From: Actinomadura rifamycini DSM 43936
GTDB taxonomy: Bacteria; Actinomycetota; Actinomycetes; Streptosporangiales; Streptosporangiaceae
Assembly (NCBI RefSeq): GCF_000425065.1
Contig: NZ_AULB01000009.1
Span: 310,001-374,000, forward strand
Direction: 5' to 3'
DNA: 64,000 nucleotides
This document shows positions 50,702 to 59,182 of this stretch, one piece after another (within the stretch, counting starts at the first letter, position 1; every line of letters begins with the position of its first letter). A model generated the notes under the pieces. The model made no database searches, was not told the DNA's origin, and worked only from the letters and a program-made list of their open reading frames with translations. Position numbers and translations under genes: made by a program.

Positions 50702-51292
50702 ATGACCGACCGTACGGCCCTGCTGATGCTCGACTACCAGGTCGCGCTGTGCGAGCGGGGCGAGCACATGCGCATGCCCCCGCTGGTGGACCAGGTCGAG
50801 CGGCGCGGCGTCCTCGCCGCCGCCGAGAAGACCCTCACCGCGGCGCGGGACGCCGGCCTGTACGTGGTCCACGTGCGGCTCGCGTTCGACCCGTCCTACG
50901 AACTGCGCACCAACCGGTCGGCGCGGTTCGACGCGTACCCGCGCGAGCGCGCCATGCTGCGGGACGCGCCGGGCGCCCGCATCGTGAGCGCCCTGGCGCC
51001 GCTGCCGGGCGAGCCGGTCGTCGACAAGGGCGGCGTCGGCGCGTTCGCCGGGACGCCGCTGCTGGAGATGCTGCTCGGCACCGGCGTCCGGCACGTCGTG
51101 CTCGGCGGCGTCGCGACGAACCTCGTGGTGGAGTCGACCGCCCGCACGGCCGTCGACAGCGGCCTCGCCGTCACCGTCGTCGAGGACATGTGCGCCTCGT
51201 TCGACCTGGAGCTGCACGACGTCGCCGTCCGGAAGATCCTGCCGATGTTCGGTGACGTGCGCTCCTCCGCCGACGTCATCGCCGGGCTGTGA
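50702..51292 (+). CDS. isochorismatase-like protein lacking the catalytic cysteine
   Basis: A 196-residue cysteine-hydrolase-fold protein. Asp11 (MLDYQ) and Lys109 (VVDKGGVGAF) of the usual triad are present. In GGVATNLVVESTA, however, the position of the nucleophilic Cys (normally TNxC) is Val142. Isochorismatase proper also lacks the Cys, but maleamate and carbamoyl hydrolases need it. So it may be a water-based hydrolase of a vinyl ether or other bond, or a binding protein. The cis-peptide region is otherwise conserved. It lies 25 bp after the SDR and 8 bp before a flavoprotein gene. Confidence 0.83.
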   Translation: MTDRTALLMLDYQVALCERGEHMRMPPLVDQVERRGVLAAAEKTLTAARDAGLYVVHVRLAFDPSYELRTNRSARFDAYPRERAMLRDAPGARIVSALAPLPGEPVVDKGGVGAFAGTPLLEMLLGTGVRHVVLGGVATNLVVESTARTAVDSGLAVTVVEDMCASFDLELHDVAVRKILPMFGDVRSSADVIAGL

Positions 51293-51300
51293 GGGGAGCC

Positions 51301-52809
51301 ATGACCCGAACGGACGTGACTCAATTCGACGTGACCGAATCCGACGTGACTCAGTCCGACGTGACTCGATCCGACGTGACTCGATCCGACGTGACCGACT
51401 TCGACGTGGTCGTCGTCGGCGCGGGCGTCGCCGGGCTGACGGCGGCGGTGGCGGCCGCCGAGGCCGGGGCGCGGGTCGCGGTGGCCGAGCGCGCGCCGCG
51501 CGGGGACGCGGGCGGCAACACCCGCCACACCGAGGCGTTCCTGCGGATGAAGTCGATCGACGAGGTGTCCGACGACTTCGAGGAGAAGCTGCTCGGCGAC
51601 TTCCAGGGGCACCCCGATCCCGGGCTGCTGGTCGAGTCGCTGCGCGACCCGGCGTCCTGGTCGGCGCCGCTGCGGTCGCTGAGCGTCGCCGACCAGCGGG
51701 TCGTCGCGACGCTGACCGAGCGGGCCGGGCCGACGCTGCGCTGGATCGCCGGGCACGGCGTCCGGTTCGAACGGCTCGCCACCGCGTTCCTCACCACCTC
51801 GACGACCCGGCTCATGCCGGTCGGCGGCGGCCTCGCCCTGGTCGACGCGCTGACGGCGGCGGCCGAACGGCTCGGCGTCGCGTTCCGCCACCAGACCACG
51901 GCGCGGGGACTGCTGCGTGCGGACGGCCGGGTCGCCGGCGTCCGCACCTCGCGCGGCGAGCTGCGCGGCCGGGTCGTCCTGGCCTGCGGCGGGTACGAGG
52001 GCAGCGCGGAGCTGATGGCCCGCTACCACGGGCGCGGCGGGCGCCTCACCCGCCCGGTCGCCCGCGGCGGCCACTACAACAAGGGCGAGGGGCTGCTGAT
52101 GGCCCTCGACGCGGGCGCCGCCACCGCGGGCGACTTCGCGTACTTCCACGCCGAGCCCGTCGACCCCCGCTCGGGCGCCGCCGAGGCCGCGGTCTTCTCG
52201 TTCCCGTACGGCATCCTCGTCAACCGGGACGGCCGCCGGTTCGCCGACGAGGCGCCCGGACCGGTGGACGCCTGGTACGAGCGGGTCGCGCGGCGGATCC
52301 ACGCGCAGCCGGACGGCATCGGCTACGCGGTCTTCGACGCGGGCTGCGCGGACGTCCCGAACCTGTCGGCCGCCGTGCGCACCGACCGGCCGCCCGTCGC
52401 CGCGGACACCCTGGAGGAGCTCGCGGCCCGGCTCGGCATCCCCGCGGACGCCCTCGCCGAGACGGTCGCGGAGTTCAACCGGGCGTGCCCGGACGGGGAG
52501 TTCCGCCCCCTCGAACCGGACGGGCTGGCGACCGCCGGGCTCGTCCCGCCGAAGTCGAACTGGGCGCGCCCGATCGAGCGGGCGCCGTTCCACGCCTACC
52601 CGGTCATCGCCTCGAACGTCTTCACGTTCGGCGGCCTGAAGACGAACGACCGCGCGGAGGTCCTCGACACCGACGGCGACCCGATCCCCGGCCTGTACGC
52701 GGCGGGCGAGCTGACCGGGATGTACTACACGAACTACACCGGTTCGACGTCGGTCCTGCGCGGCGCGGTGTTCGGCCGCATCGCCGGAGCGGAGGCGGCG
52801 CGCCGATGA
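51301..52809 (+). CDS. FAD-dependent dehydrogenase, tricarballylate-dehydrogenase-like (operon 2, second)
   Basis: A 502-residue flavoprotein of the fumarate-reductase family. After a repetitive 34-residue N-terminus comes FDVVVVGAGVAGLTAAVAAA, then GGNTRHTEAFLRM, a TcuA-like start. The C-terminal FAD segment is GDPIPGLYAAGELTGMYYTNYTG. It may desaturate a tricarboxylate-like or aryl-succinate side chain. ATG 51301 follows GAGGGGAG. The stop overlaps the racemase-like gene. The N-terminal pentapeptide repeat (Asp-Val-Thr-x-Ser/Phe) is not a known flavoprotein feature. Confidence 0.83.
   Translation: MTRTDVTQFDVTESDVTQSDVTRSDVTRSDVTDFDVVVVGAGVAGLTAAVAAAEAGARVAVAERAPRGDAGGNTRHTEAFLRMKSIDEVSDDFEEKLLGDFQGHPDPGLLVESLRDPASWSAPLRSLSVADQRVVATLTERAGPTLRWIAGHGVRFERLATAFLTTSTTRLMPVGGGLALVDALTAAAERLGVAFRHQTTARGLLRADGRVAGVRTSRGELRGRVVLACGGYEGSAELMARYHGRGGRLTRPVARGGHYNKGEGLLMALDAGAATAGDFAYFHAEPVDPRSGAAEAAVFSFPYGILVNRDGRRFADEAPGPVDAWYERVARRIHAQPDGIGYAVFDAGCADVPNLSAAVRTDRPPVAADTLEELAARLGIPADALAETVAEFNRACPDGEFRPLEPDGLATAGLVPPKSNWARPIERAPFHAYPVIASNVFTFGGLKTNDRAEVLDTDGDPIPGLYAAGELTGMYYTNYTGSTSVLRGAVFGRIAGAEAARR
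51313..51402 (+). repeat. six 15-bp tandem repeats at the 5' end of the flavoprotein gene
   Basis: Units start at 51313, 51328, 51343, 51358, 51373 and 51388, each GACGTGAC[T/C]-type; GACGTG recurs at 51403. The fourth and fifth units are identical (GACGTGACTCGATCC). The 15-bp period keeps frame and encodes Asp-Val-Thr-x-Ser/Phe. The period and low divergence point to recent expansion by slippage. Confidence 0.9.
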
Positions 52810-53603
52810 GGATCTGGCACCAGAGCTTCACCGTCCTGGACGACGTCCCGCACTACCGCGACGCGCTGCGGCGGCACCTGGCGTCCGCCGCCCGCCCCGG
52901 CACCACCGTCGAGCTGCACGGGATGGCCCCCGGCACCTACCCCGGCTCCTATCCGGGCGTGCACATCGGGCACCTGTACCTGACGAACCTGCACCGGGAG
53001 CAGTTCGTCCGGGCCGCGCTGCGCGCCGCGGAGGAGGGCTACGACGCGTTCCTCATCGCCACGATCCCCGACACCGGGTTCGAGGAGATCCGGACCCTCG
53101 TCGACATCCCCGTGGTGGCGTTCGGCAACGCGTCCGTCGCGTACGCGGCGACGGTCGGGTCGCGCGTCGGGATCGTCAACTTCATCGCCGAGCTGGAGCC
53201 GCAGCTCCGCCGCACCATGGACGCCTACGGATTCGGGCCGCTGGTCGGGCCGATCGTCCAGGTCGAGAAGGGCTTCACCGACGTGATGGCCGCCTACGCC
53301 GACCCCGGCCCGCTGCTGGAGGCGTTCCGGACGGCCGCGCGCCGGGCCGCCGCCGCGGGCGCGGACGTCATCGTGCCGGGGGAGGGGCCGCTCAACGTGT
53401 TCCTCGCCGACCAGGGCGTGTCCCGCGTGGACGGCGTCCCGGTGATCGACTCGCTGGGCACGGCGCTCGCGCTCGCCGAGACGCGGGCCGTCCAGTACCG
53501 CCGCGACGGCCTCCGCCCGCCCCGCACCGGGCTGTACTTCTCCAAGCCCGACCCGGAGATGGTCGCGGCGGCCCGCCGGTTCTACGGGCTGGACCGCCCA
53601 TGA
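52806..53603 (+). CDS. Asp/Glu/hydantoin racemase-family protein without any cysteine
   Basis: A 265-residue member of the racemase fold that includes hydantoin racemase, maleate isomerase and arylmalonate decarboxylase. These work with one or two active-site cysteines. Here the two positions read IATIPDTGFEE (usually ACFSDPG) and IVPGEGPL (usually LGCxx), and no cysteine occurs anywhere in the protein. The fold is otherwise normal (VPVVAFGNASVAYAATVG, VPVIDSLGTALALAE). A racemase mechanism is unlikely. ATG 52806 overlaps the flavoprotein stop, and its stop overlaps the next gene. Confidence 0.82.
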   Translation: MRIWHQSFTVLDDVPHYRDALRRHLASAARPGTTVELHGMAPGTYPGSYPGVHIGHLYLTNLHREQFVRAALRAAEEGYDAFLIATIPDTGFEEIRTLVDIPVVAFGNASVAYAATVGSRVGIVNFIAELEPQLRRTMDAYGFGPLVGPIVQVEKGFTDVMAAYADPGPLLEAFRTAARRAAAAGADVIVPGEGPLNVFLADQGVSRVDGVPVIDSLGTALALAETRAVQYRRDGLRPPRTGLYFSKPDPEMVAAARRFYGLDRP

Positions 53604-55036
53604 CGTCCGCCGGCCACCACGAGGACCCCTGCGACGCCCCCTTCGACGGCCCCTTCGACGGCCGCTACGACGACGAGGTGGACGTCGCGGTGATCGGCGG
53701 CGGGGCCTGCGGCCTCGTCGCCGCGCTCCGCGCCGCCCGCGCCCGCGACCTGGTCGTCGCCGTCTACGAGAAGAGCACCCGCGACGGCTGCAACACCCGC
53801 TTCTCCAGCGGCAGCCTCGCCGCCGGCGGCACCCGATTCCAGCGCGCCGCCGGCGTCGACGACTCCCCGGAGCGGCACGCCCGCGACATCCTCGCCGCCA
53901 GCGGCGACGCCGCGTCGGCACCGGTCGTGCACGCCCTCTGCCGGGCCGCGCCCCGCTACGTCGAATGGCTCGCCGACGACCTCGGGCACCCGGTCGAGCT
54001 CGGCCTGGACATGGCCCGCGCGGGGCAGAGCGTCCCGCGCCTGCACACCGACGCGGGCCGCGCCGGGGGAGCGCTGCTCGTCCGGACGCTCCGCGACGCG
54101 GTGGCCGCCGCGCCCGGCATCGCGTTCGTCGACGAGACGCCCGGCGTCGGGCTCATCGCGGCGGGCGGCCGGGTGACCGGCGTCGAGGTGCTGGAGAACG
54201 GCGCCCGCCGCCGCGTCCGCGCCCGCGCGGTCGTGCTGGCCGCCGACGGGTTCGCCGCCAACGCCGCGATGATGGCCGAGCACTGCCCGGACGCCCGCGA
54301 CGCCTTCTACGGCGGCGTCTCCACCAGCACCGGGGACGCGATCGGCTGGGGGACCGGCCTGGGCGCGGCCGTCCGCAACATGGGCGCCTACCTCGGGCAC
54401 GGCATGGTCGTGCCCGGCCACGGCACCCGCCTCAACCCCGTCCTGCCGTTCCTCGGCGCGCTGCTCGTCGGGACGGACGGGCGCCGGTTCGCCGACGAGA
54501 AGGCGCAGGGCTACTCGAAGCTCGGCCGGCTCGTCGCCGCGCGCCCCGACGGCCGGGCCGTCCTCATCTGGGACGAGCGCATGCACGGGATCGCGATGCG
54601 CTCCGAGCTGATGCGCGAGTCGGCGGCGGCCGGCGCCTTCTCCCGCCACGACTCGGCGGCGGACCTGGCGGCGTCCCTCGGCCTCCCGCCGGACGCCCTC
54701 GCCGCGACCCTCGCCTCCTTCCGCGCCGTCTCCGTCGAGGACGACCCGCGCGGCGCCGACCACGGCCCGCTCCGGTTCCCGCTCTACGCCGGCCGGATCA
54801 CGCACGGCGTCCTCACCACGCAGGGCGGCCTGCTCGTGGACGAGCAGGGGCGCGTCCTGCACCGCGACGGCGGCACCATCGGCGGCCTCTCCGCGGGCGG
54901 CGGCTCGGCGTGCGGGATCTCCGGGCCGTCCACCGAGGGCTACATGTCCGGGAACGGCCTGCTCGCCGCCCTCGGCTTCGGGTGGATCATCGGGAACCGC
55001 CTCGCCGCGACCCTCGGCCCGCCCCGCGGGGCGTGA
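53600..55036 (+). CDS. FAD-dependent dehydrogenase, fumarate reductase-type (operon 2, third)
   Basis: A 478-residue flavoprotein. A 24-residue N-terminus with a short repeated FDGPFDGRYDDE stretch precedes VDVAVIGGGACGLVAALRAA. GCNTRFSSGSLAAGG, QSVPRLH and the C-terminal SAGGGSACGISGPSTEGYMSGNGL complete the FAD site. It is the third flavoprotein of this fold in one operon, with little similarity to the other two outside FAD motifs. ATG 53600 overlaps the racemase-like stop. The bond it oxidises or reduces is unknown. Confidence 0.82.
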   Translation: MTSAGHHEDPCDAPFDGPFDGRYDDEVDVAVIGGGACGLVAALRAARARDLVVAVYEKSTRDGCNTRFSSGSLAAGGTRFQRAAGVDDSPERHARDILAASGDAASAPVVHALCRAAPRYVEWLADDLGHPVELGLDMARAGQSVPRLHTDAGRAGGALLVRTLRDAVAAAPGIAFVDETPGVGLIAAGGRVTGVEVLENGARRRVRARAVVLAADGFAANAAMMAEHCPDARDAFYGGVSTSTGDAIGWGTGLGAAVRNMGAYLGHGMVVPGHGTRLNPVLPFLGALLVGTDGRRFADEKAQGYSKLGRLVAARPDGRAVLIWDERMHGIAMRSELMRESAAAGAFSRHDSAADLAASLGLPPDALAATLASFRAVSVEDDPRGADHGPLRFPLYAGRITHGVLTTQGGLLVDEQGRVLHRDGGTIGGLSAGGGSACGISGPSTEGYMSGNGLLAALGFGWIIGNRLAATLGPPRGA

Positions 55037-55092
55037 CCACCGCCCCGCCACGCCGCTTCCCCGCCTCACCCGTCGACCTGAAAGGGCCTGAC

Positions 55093-56277
55093 ATGTGCGA
55101 AGAATCCCGGTCCCTGCCGTCCCGGCGCGGCCTGCTGCGCTCGGCCGGCCTCGCGGCGGGCGCGCTCGGCGCCTCCGGACTGCTGGGCGCCGCGCCCGCC
55201 GCCGCCTCCCCGGGCCCGGCGCCGTCCCCGTCCGCGCGGGGGTACCGGACGCGGGTGGTGCTGGTCGGCACGTCCGGCGGGCCGATCTGGTGGGAGGGCG
55301 GCTCCGGCCGCGCCGGCATCTGCTCGGCCGTCGTCGTCGGCGACGCCCTCTACCTGGTCGACCTCGGCTCCGCGGCCCTGCACAACCTGCGCCCGGCCGG
55401 GCTGCTCGGGCCCGGCGAGGGCATGAACGACCTCCGGCACCTCCGCGCCGTCTTCCTGACGCACCTGCACTCCGACCACATCGCCGACTACCCGGCGCTG
55501 CTGCTGCACGGGACGTCCGGCGGCGGCCTCGGCCTCCCCGACCGCCCGGTGCGGGTCCACGGGCCGGGGGACCGCGGCCGGCTTCCCGAGGTGTTCCCGG
55601 CGGGACGGCCGGTGCCCCGCCCGGTCAACCCGGACGCCCCCACGCCCGGGACGGAGGCCATGACCCGGTCCCTCGTCGCCGCGTTCGCCACCGACTTCAA
55701 CGACCGCCTGTTCGACACCGGCGCGCCGGACGTCACGACCCGCGTGCGGGCCCACGACATCGCCCTGCCGGACGGCGCCGCGCCCGGCGGGCCGGTCCCG
55801 CGCCTGCGGGCGCCCCTGCCCGTCTACGAGGACGACCGGGTCCGCGTCACGGCGACGCTCGTCGACCACGGCCAGATGGCCCCGTCCTTCGGGTACCGGT
55901 TCGACACCGACGACGGCTCGGTCGTGTTCTCCGGCGACACCACCGTGTCGCCGAACCTCGTCGACCTGGCCGCCGGCTGCGACGTCCTCGTCCACGAGGT
56001 GATCGACCGGGCGTGGGTGGAGGAGAGCATCGCGGGGCTCCCGGTCCCGGACGAGACCAAGGAGGGCTACGTCAACCACATGATCGGCGCCCACACCACG
56101 AGCGAGCAGGTCGGGCGGGTGGCGCGGGACGCCGGGGCGCGGCGGCTCGTGCTCCACCACTTCGTGCCCGGCGGGCTTCCCGACGGCCGGTGGCGGCGGG
56201 CGGGCCGCGGCTTCGACGGCGCCCTCACCGTCGGCCGCGACCTCATGGAGATCGGCGTCGGCCGCCGGAGGCGCTGA
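55093..56277 (+). CDS. Tat-exported metallo-beta-lactamase-fold hydrolase
   Basis: A 394-residue MBL-fold protein. The N-terminus SLPSRRGLLRSAGLAAGALG followed by a hydrophobic run and APAAAS is a twin-arginine signal peptide, so it acts outside the membrane. The metal site is TH124-x-H126-x-D128-H129 (HLHSDHIADY), with SGDTTVSPN, VHEVID and LHHFVPG for the remaining ligands. This pattern resembles RNase Z/arylsulfatase-like and lactonase-type MBLs. ATG 55093 follows AAAGG. It is 56 bp after the third flavoprotein gene and ends the operon at a strong terminator. It could process the substrate before uptake. Confidence 0.85.
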   Translation: MCEESRSLPSRRGLLRSAGLAAGALGASGLLGAAPAAASPGPAPSPSARGYRTRVVLVGTSGGPIWWEGGSGRAGICSAVVVGDALYLVDLGSAALHNLRPAGLLGPGEGMNDLRHLRAVFLTHLHSDHIADYPALLLHGTSGGGLGLPDRPVRVHGPGDRGRLPEVFPAGRPVPRPVNPDAPTPGTEAMTRSLVAAFATDFNDRLFDTGAPDVTTRVRAHDIALPDGAAPGGPVPRLRAPLPVYEDDRVRVTATLVDHGQMAPSFGYRFDTDDGSVVFSGDTTVSPNLVDLAAGCDVLVHEVIDRAWVEESIAGLPVPDETKEGYVNHMIGAHTTSEQVGRVARDAGARRLVLHHFVPGGLPDGRWRRAGRGFDGALTVGRDLMEIGVGRRRR

Positions 56278-56291
56278 CGCGCCGCACGCGC

Positions 56292-56328
56292 GGAGAGGGG
56301 CGGGGAGCCGTGCTCCCCGCCCCTCTCC
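56292..56328. terminator. strong bidirectional terminator
   Basis: A perfect 17-bp inverted repeat (left arm 56292-56308, right arm 56312-56328, loop CGT) lies between the convergent ends of operon 2 and operon 3. It is the longest perfect stem noted in the window. Confidence 0.8.
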
Positions 56329-56342
56329 CGTCGTGCCCGGTG

Positions 56343-57395
56343 TCAGGCGGACGCCTGCTCCCGCTCGGCGGCGAGCTGGAGGGCCACGTCGATGATCATG
56401 TCCTCCTGGCCGCCGACGTACCCGGCCTCGCCGACCCGCTGCAGGATCTCGTGCGCCGGCACGTCGTAGCGCTCCGCCGCCCGCTCCGCGTGCAGCAGGA
56501 AGCTCGAGTACACGCCCGCGTAGCCCTGCGTGATCGCGCCCCGGTCGGCGAACGGCAGCCGGTGCAGGAACGGCTTGACGACGTCGTCCGCCGCGGCCAT
56601 CACGCCCTGCACGTCCACGCCCGTCGGGACGCCGAGCCGCTCGAACGTCGGGACCAGCACCTCGGTGGGGGAGTTGCCCGCGCCCGCGCCCAGCGCGCAC
56701 AGCGCGCCGTCGATCTGCAGGGCGCCGTTCTGCTGCGCCAGCACCGAGTTCGCGACGCCCAGCGACAGGTTCTGGTGGCCGTGGAAGCCGACCTGCGCCT
56801 CGCGCCCGATCTCCTTGACCAGCGCGCTGATCCGCTCCTGCGCGTCGCCGAGGACGAGCGCGCCCGCCGAGTCGACGACGTACACGCACTGGGCGCCGCC
56901 GTCCACCATGATGCGGGCCTGCTTCGCCAGCTCGGCCGGCCCGACCCGGTGCGACAGCATCAGGAACCCGACGGTCTCCATGCCGAGGTCGCGGGCGGCG
57001 GCGAAGTGCTGCAGGGACACGTCCGCCTCGGTGCAGTGCGTGGCGATCCGGGCGACGGACGCGCCCGCGCCGTGCGCCTTGCGCAGGTCCTCGACGGTGC
57101 CGAGGCCCGGCAGCATCAGCACCGCGATCTTAGCGCGGGTCGCCTCGTCCACGGCGGCCGCGACGAGCTTGATGTCGTCCTCGAGCGAGAAGCCGTAGTT
57201 GAACGACGAGCCGCCGAGGCCGTCGCCGTGCGTCACCTCGATGACCTCGACGCCCGCGCCGTCCAGTGCGTGGACGACGCCGCGGACCTGCTCCTCGGTG
57301 AAGCGGTGCGCCATCGCGTGGCTGCCGTCCCGCAGCGTCGAGTCGGTGATCCGGATCTTCTGCGGCGCCTCGGCCGGGGTCTCCGGAGTCGTCAT
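56343..57395 (-). CDS. 4-hydroxy-2-oxovalerate aldolase (HsaF/BphI-type)
   Basis: A 350-residue Mn-dependent class II aldolase. It splits 4-hydroxy-2-oxovalerate (or the hexanoate homologue) into pyruvate and an aldehyde that is channelled to the dehydrogenase. [16 protein letters not shown] at residues 18-33 carries the catalytic Arg22 and metal Asp23. [15 protein letters not shown] supplies the metal histidines, and the C-terminal [15 protein letters not shown] matches the family. ATG 57395 overlaps the dehydrogenase stop. Last gene of operon 3. Confidence 0.94.
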   Translation of the reverse strand: MTTPETPAEAPQKIRITDSTLRDGSHAMAHRFTEEQVRGVVHALDGAGVEVIEVTHGDGLGGSSFNYGFSLEDDIKLVAAAVDEATRAKIAVLMLPGLGTVEDLRKAHGAGASVARIATHCTEADVSLQHFAAARDLGMETVGFLMLSHRVGPAELAKQARIMVDGGAQCVYVVDSAGALVLGDAQERISALVKEIGREAQVGFHGHQNLSLGVANSVLAQQNGALQIDGALCALGAGAGNSPTEVLVPTFERLGVPTGVDVQGVMAAADDVVKPFLHRLPFADRGAITQGYAGVYSSFLLHAERAAERYDVPAHEILQRVGEAGYVGGQEDMIIDVALQLAAEREQASA

Positions 57396-58288
57396 GATGC
57401 CACCTTCCTGCGCGCGAGCTGCTCGCCGACCCGGGCGGCGGCCGCGGTCATGATGTCGAGGTTGCCGGCCCAGGGCGGCAGGTAGTCGCCGTTGCCCTTG
57501 ACCTCGAGGAACACCGCGACGCGGGCCATCCCGTTCCAGATGTCGCGGGGCTCGTCGAACTGCGGTTCGGCCCGCAGCGTGTAGCCGGGCACGTACTCGG
57601 CGACGTGCGCGACCATCTTCTCGACGGACGCCGCGATCGCCGCGGTGTCGGCGTCCGCGGGGATCGCGCAGAACACCGTGTCCCGCATGATCATCGGCGG
57701 GTCCACCGGGTTCAGGATGATGATCGCCTTGCCGCGCTCGGCGCCGCCGACCCGCTCGATCGCGCCGGCCGTCGTCTGCGTGAACTCGTCGATGTTCGCG
57801 CGCGTCCCCGGCCCCGCCGAGCGGGACGCGATGGACGCGACGATCTCCGCGTACGGCACCGGCACGACCGACGACACCGCGTGCACGATCGGGATCGTCG
57901 CCTGCCCGCCGCACGTGATCATGTTGAGGTTCGGGACGTCCGCCAGCGAGTCCAGGTTGACCGGCGGGCACACGTACGGGCCCGCCGCGGCCGGCGTCAG
58001 GTCGATCGCGGTGATCCCGGCCTCTTCGTAGCGCGGCGCGTTCGCCAGGTGCGCCTTCGCGGACGTCGCCTCGAACACCAGGTCGGGGAGCGTCGGCTGC
58101 TTCAGCAGCCAGTCCACGCCCTCCGCCGACGCCGGGACGCCCAACTTGCGGGCGCGCTCCAGGCCGTCGGACTCCGGGTCCACCCCGATCATCGAGTGGA
58201 CCTCGATCAGGTCGCTGCGCAGCAGCTTGACGAGCAGGTCGGTGCCGATGTTGCCCGGCCCGACGATCGCGGCGCTGAGCTTGCTCAC
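57392..58288 (-). CDS. acetaldehyde/propanal dehydrogenase, acylating (HsaG/BphJ-type)
   Basis: A 298-residue NAD-dependent enzyme that turns the aldehyde from the aldolase into acyl-CoA. The nucleotide motif is [12 protein letters not shown] (residues 8-19) and the catalytic Cys is Cys126 in [14 protein letters not shown]-like [13 protein letters not shown] and [16 protein letters not shown] are family marks. GTG 58288 overlaps the hydratase stop. It forms a channelling complex with the aldolase. Acetaldehyde versus propanal preference cannot be read from the sequence. Confidence 0.94.
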   Translation of the reverse strand: MSKLSAAIVGPGNIGTDLLVKLLRSDLIEVHSMIGVDPESDGLERARKLGVPASAEGVDWLLKQPTLPDLVFEATSAKAHLANAPRYEEAGITAIDLTPAAAGPYVCPPVNLDSLADVPNLNMITCGGQATIPIVHAVSSVVPVPYAEIVASIASRSAGPGTRANIDEFTQTTAGAIERVGGAERGKAIIILNPVDPPMIMRDTVFCAIPADADTAAIAASVEKMVAHVAEYVPGYTLRAEPQFDEPRDIWNGMARVAVFLEVKGNGDYLPPWAGNLDIMTAAAARVGEQLARRKVAS

Positions 58289-59079
58289 GCGTCCTCCTCT
58301 GCGAAGCGGGCCGTGACGGACCCGACTCCGGCGAACGTGGCGGTCATGGTGTCGCCGGGCGCGACCGGGACCATCGCGGTGATGGAGCCGGGCAGCACGA
58401 CGTGGCCGGGCTCCAGCGCCTGGCCGCTCTCGCCGAGCACGTTCGCCAGCCACACCAGCGCGTTGATCGGCGAGCCCAGCACGGCGCCGCCCGCCCCCGT
58501 GTCGATCAGGTTCCCGTTGCGGTGCAGCAGGCAGCCCATCAGCGCGAGGTCGAGGCCGTCCAGCCGGACGGGCCGCGTGCCGAGCACGACGCCGCCGCTG
58601 GAGGCGTTGTCGGCGATCGTGTCCGGCAGCTTGATCTTCCAGTCCGCGATGCGGGAGTCGATGACCTCCAGCGCGGGCAGCACGTACTCGACGGCGCCGA
58701 CGGCGTCCGCCGCGGTGACCCCGGGCCCGGCCAGGCGGCGGCCGAGGACGAACGCGACCTCCGGCTCCACGCGCGGCTGCAGGAACCGCGTGCGCTCGAT
58801 GGCGTCGTTCTCCGGCAGGAACATCGAGTCCAGCAGGACGCCGGAGTCGGGGTAGTTCACGCCGAGCTGCCGCTGCATCGCCGCCGAGGTCAGCCCGACC
58901 TTGTGGCCCTTGACGCGCGCCCCCGCGTCCGTCCACGTCTTCACCTGCACCGCCTGGACGGCGTAGGCGTCGGCGATGGACATGTCGGGGTAGTCCGTCG
59001 TCAGGGGGGAGATGGGGGTGCCGGTGGCGTACGCGTCCAGCAGCGCGCCCGCGGCCTTCTCCACCGAACCGGGGTCCAT
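58285..59079 (-). CDS. 2-hydroxypenta-2,4-dienoate hydratase (HsaE/BphH-type)
   Basis: A 264-residue hydratase of the fumarylacetoacetase-like fold. It adds water to the dienoate made by the C-C hydrolase. Marks are [29 protein letters not shown] (metal glutamates), [14 protein letters not shown] and [13 protein letters not shown] 59079 follows AAAGGA and gives the usual length; upstream in-frame starts are rejected. First gene of operon 3, divergent from an IclR gene. Confidence 0.93.
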   Translation of the reverse strand: MDPGSVEKAAGALLDAYATGTPISPLTTDYPDMSIADAYAVQAVQVKTWTDAGARVKGHKVGLTSAAMQRQLGVNYPDSGVLLDSMFLPENDAIERTRFLQPRVEPEVAFVLGRRLAGPGVTAADAVGAVEYVLPALEVIDSRIADWKIKLPDTIADNASSGGVVLGTRPVRLDGLDLALMGCLLHRNGNLIDTGAGGAVLGSPINALVWLANVLGESGQALEPGHVVLPGSITAMVPVAPGDTMTATFAGVGSVTARFAEEDA

Positions 59080-59143
59080 GGCCGTCCTTTCGTCGTTATG
59101 GCGGTTCCGAGCCTGCCCGCGGGGCGGCCGTGCGGCAACGCGC

Positions 59144-59164
59144 GCGTCCCGCACGGTGGGACGC
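59144..59164. promoter_or_regulatory. inverted repeat in the hsaE-like/iclR divergent promoter
   Basis: GCGTCCC-GCACGGT-GGGACGC is a perfect 7-bp inverted repeat with a 7-bp centre, 18 bp upstream of the IclR start and 64 bp upstream of the hydratase start. Size and position suit an IclR-family operator for both directions. It does not resemble the TetR-type motif of operons 1 and 2. Confidence 0.5.
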
Positions 59165-59182
59165 TTCTCCTAAAGTGGGGTC

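Noticed and set aside
50702-53603. Nicotinate-type maleamate pathway (NicF amidase plus NicE maleate isomerase)
   Set aside because: The isochorismatase-like and racemase-like neighbours invite this reading, but both lack the cysteines those enzymes need, and no NicA/B/C/D/X genes are present.
48530-55036. 3-ketosteroid delta-1-dehydrogenase among the three flavoproteins
   Set aside because: All three have the fumarate-reductase-type FAD fold, but I could not identify the KstD active-site pattern; TcuA-like and generic dehydrogenase calls are safer.
42645-59079. Calling the island a steroid-degradation (hsa/kst) cluster
   Set aside because: The enzymes are of HsaA-G type, but no KstD with its signature, Ksh, KstR-type operator, Mce or cholesterol side-chain genes are seen. 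The same families serve biphenyl and other phenolics, so I avoided steroid gene names.
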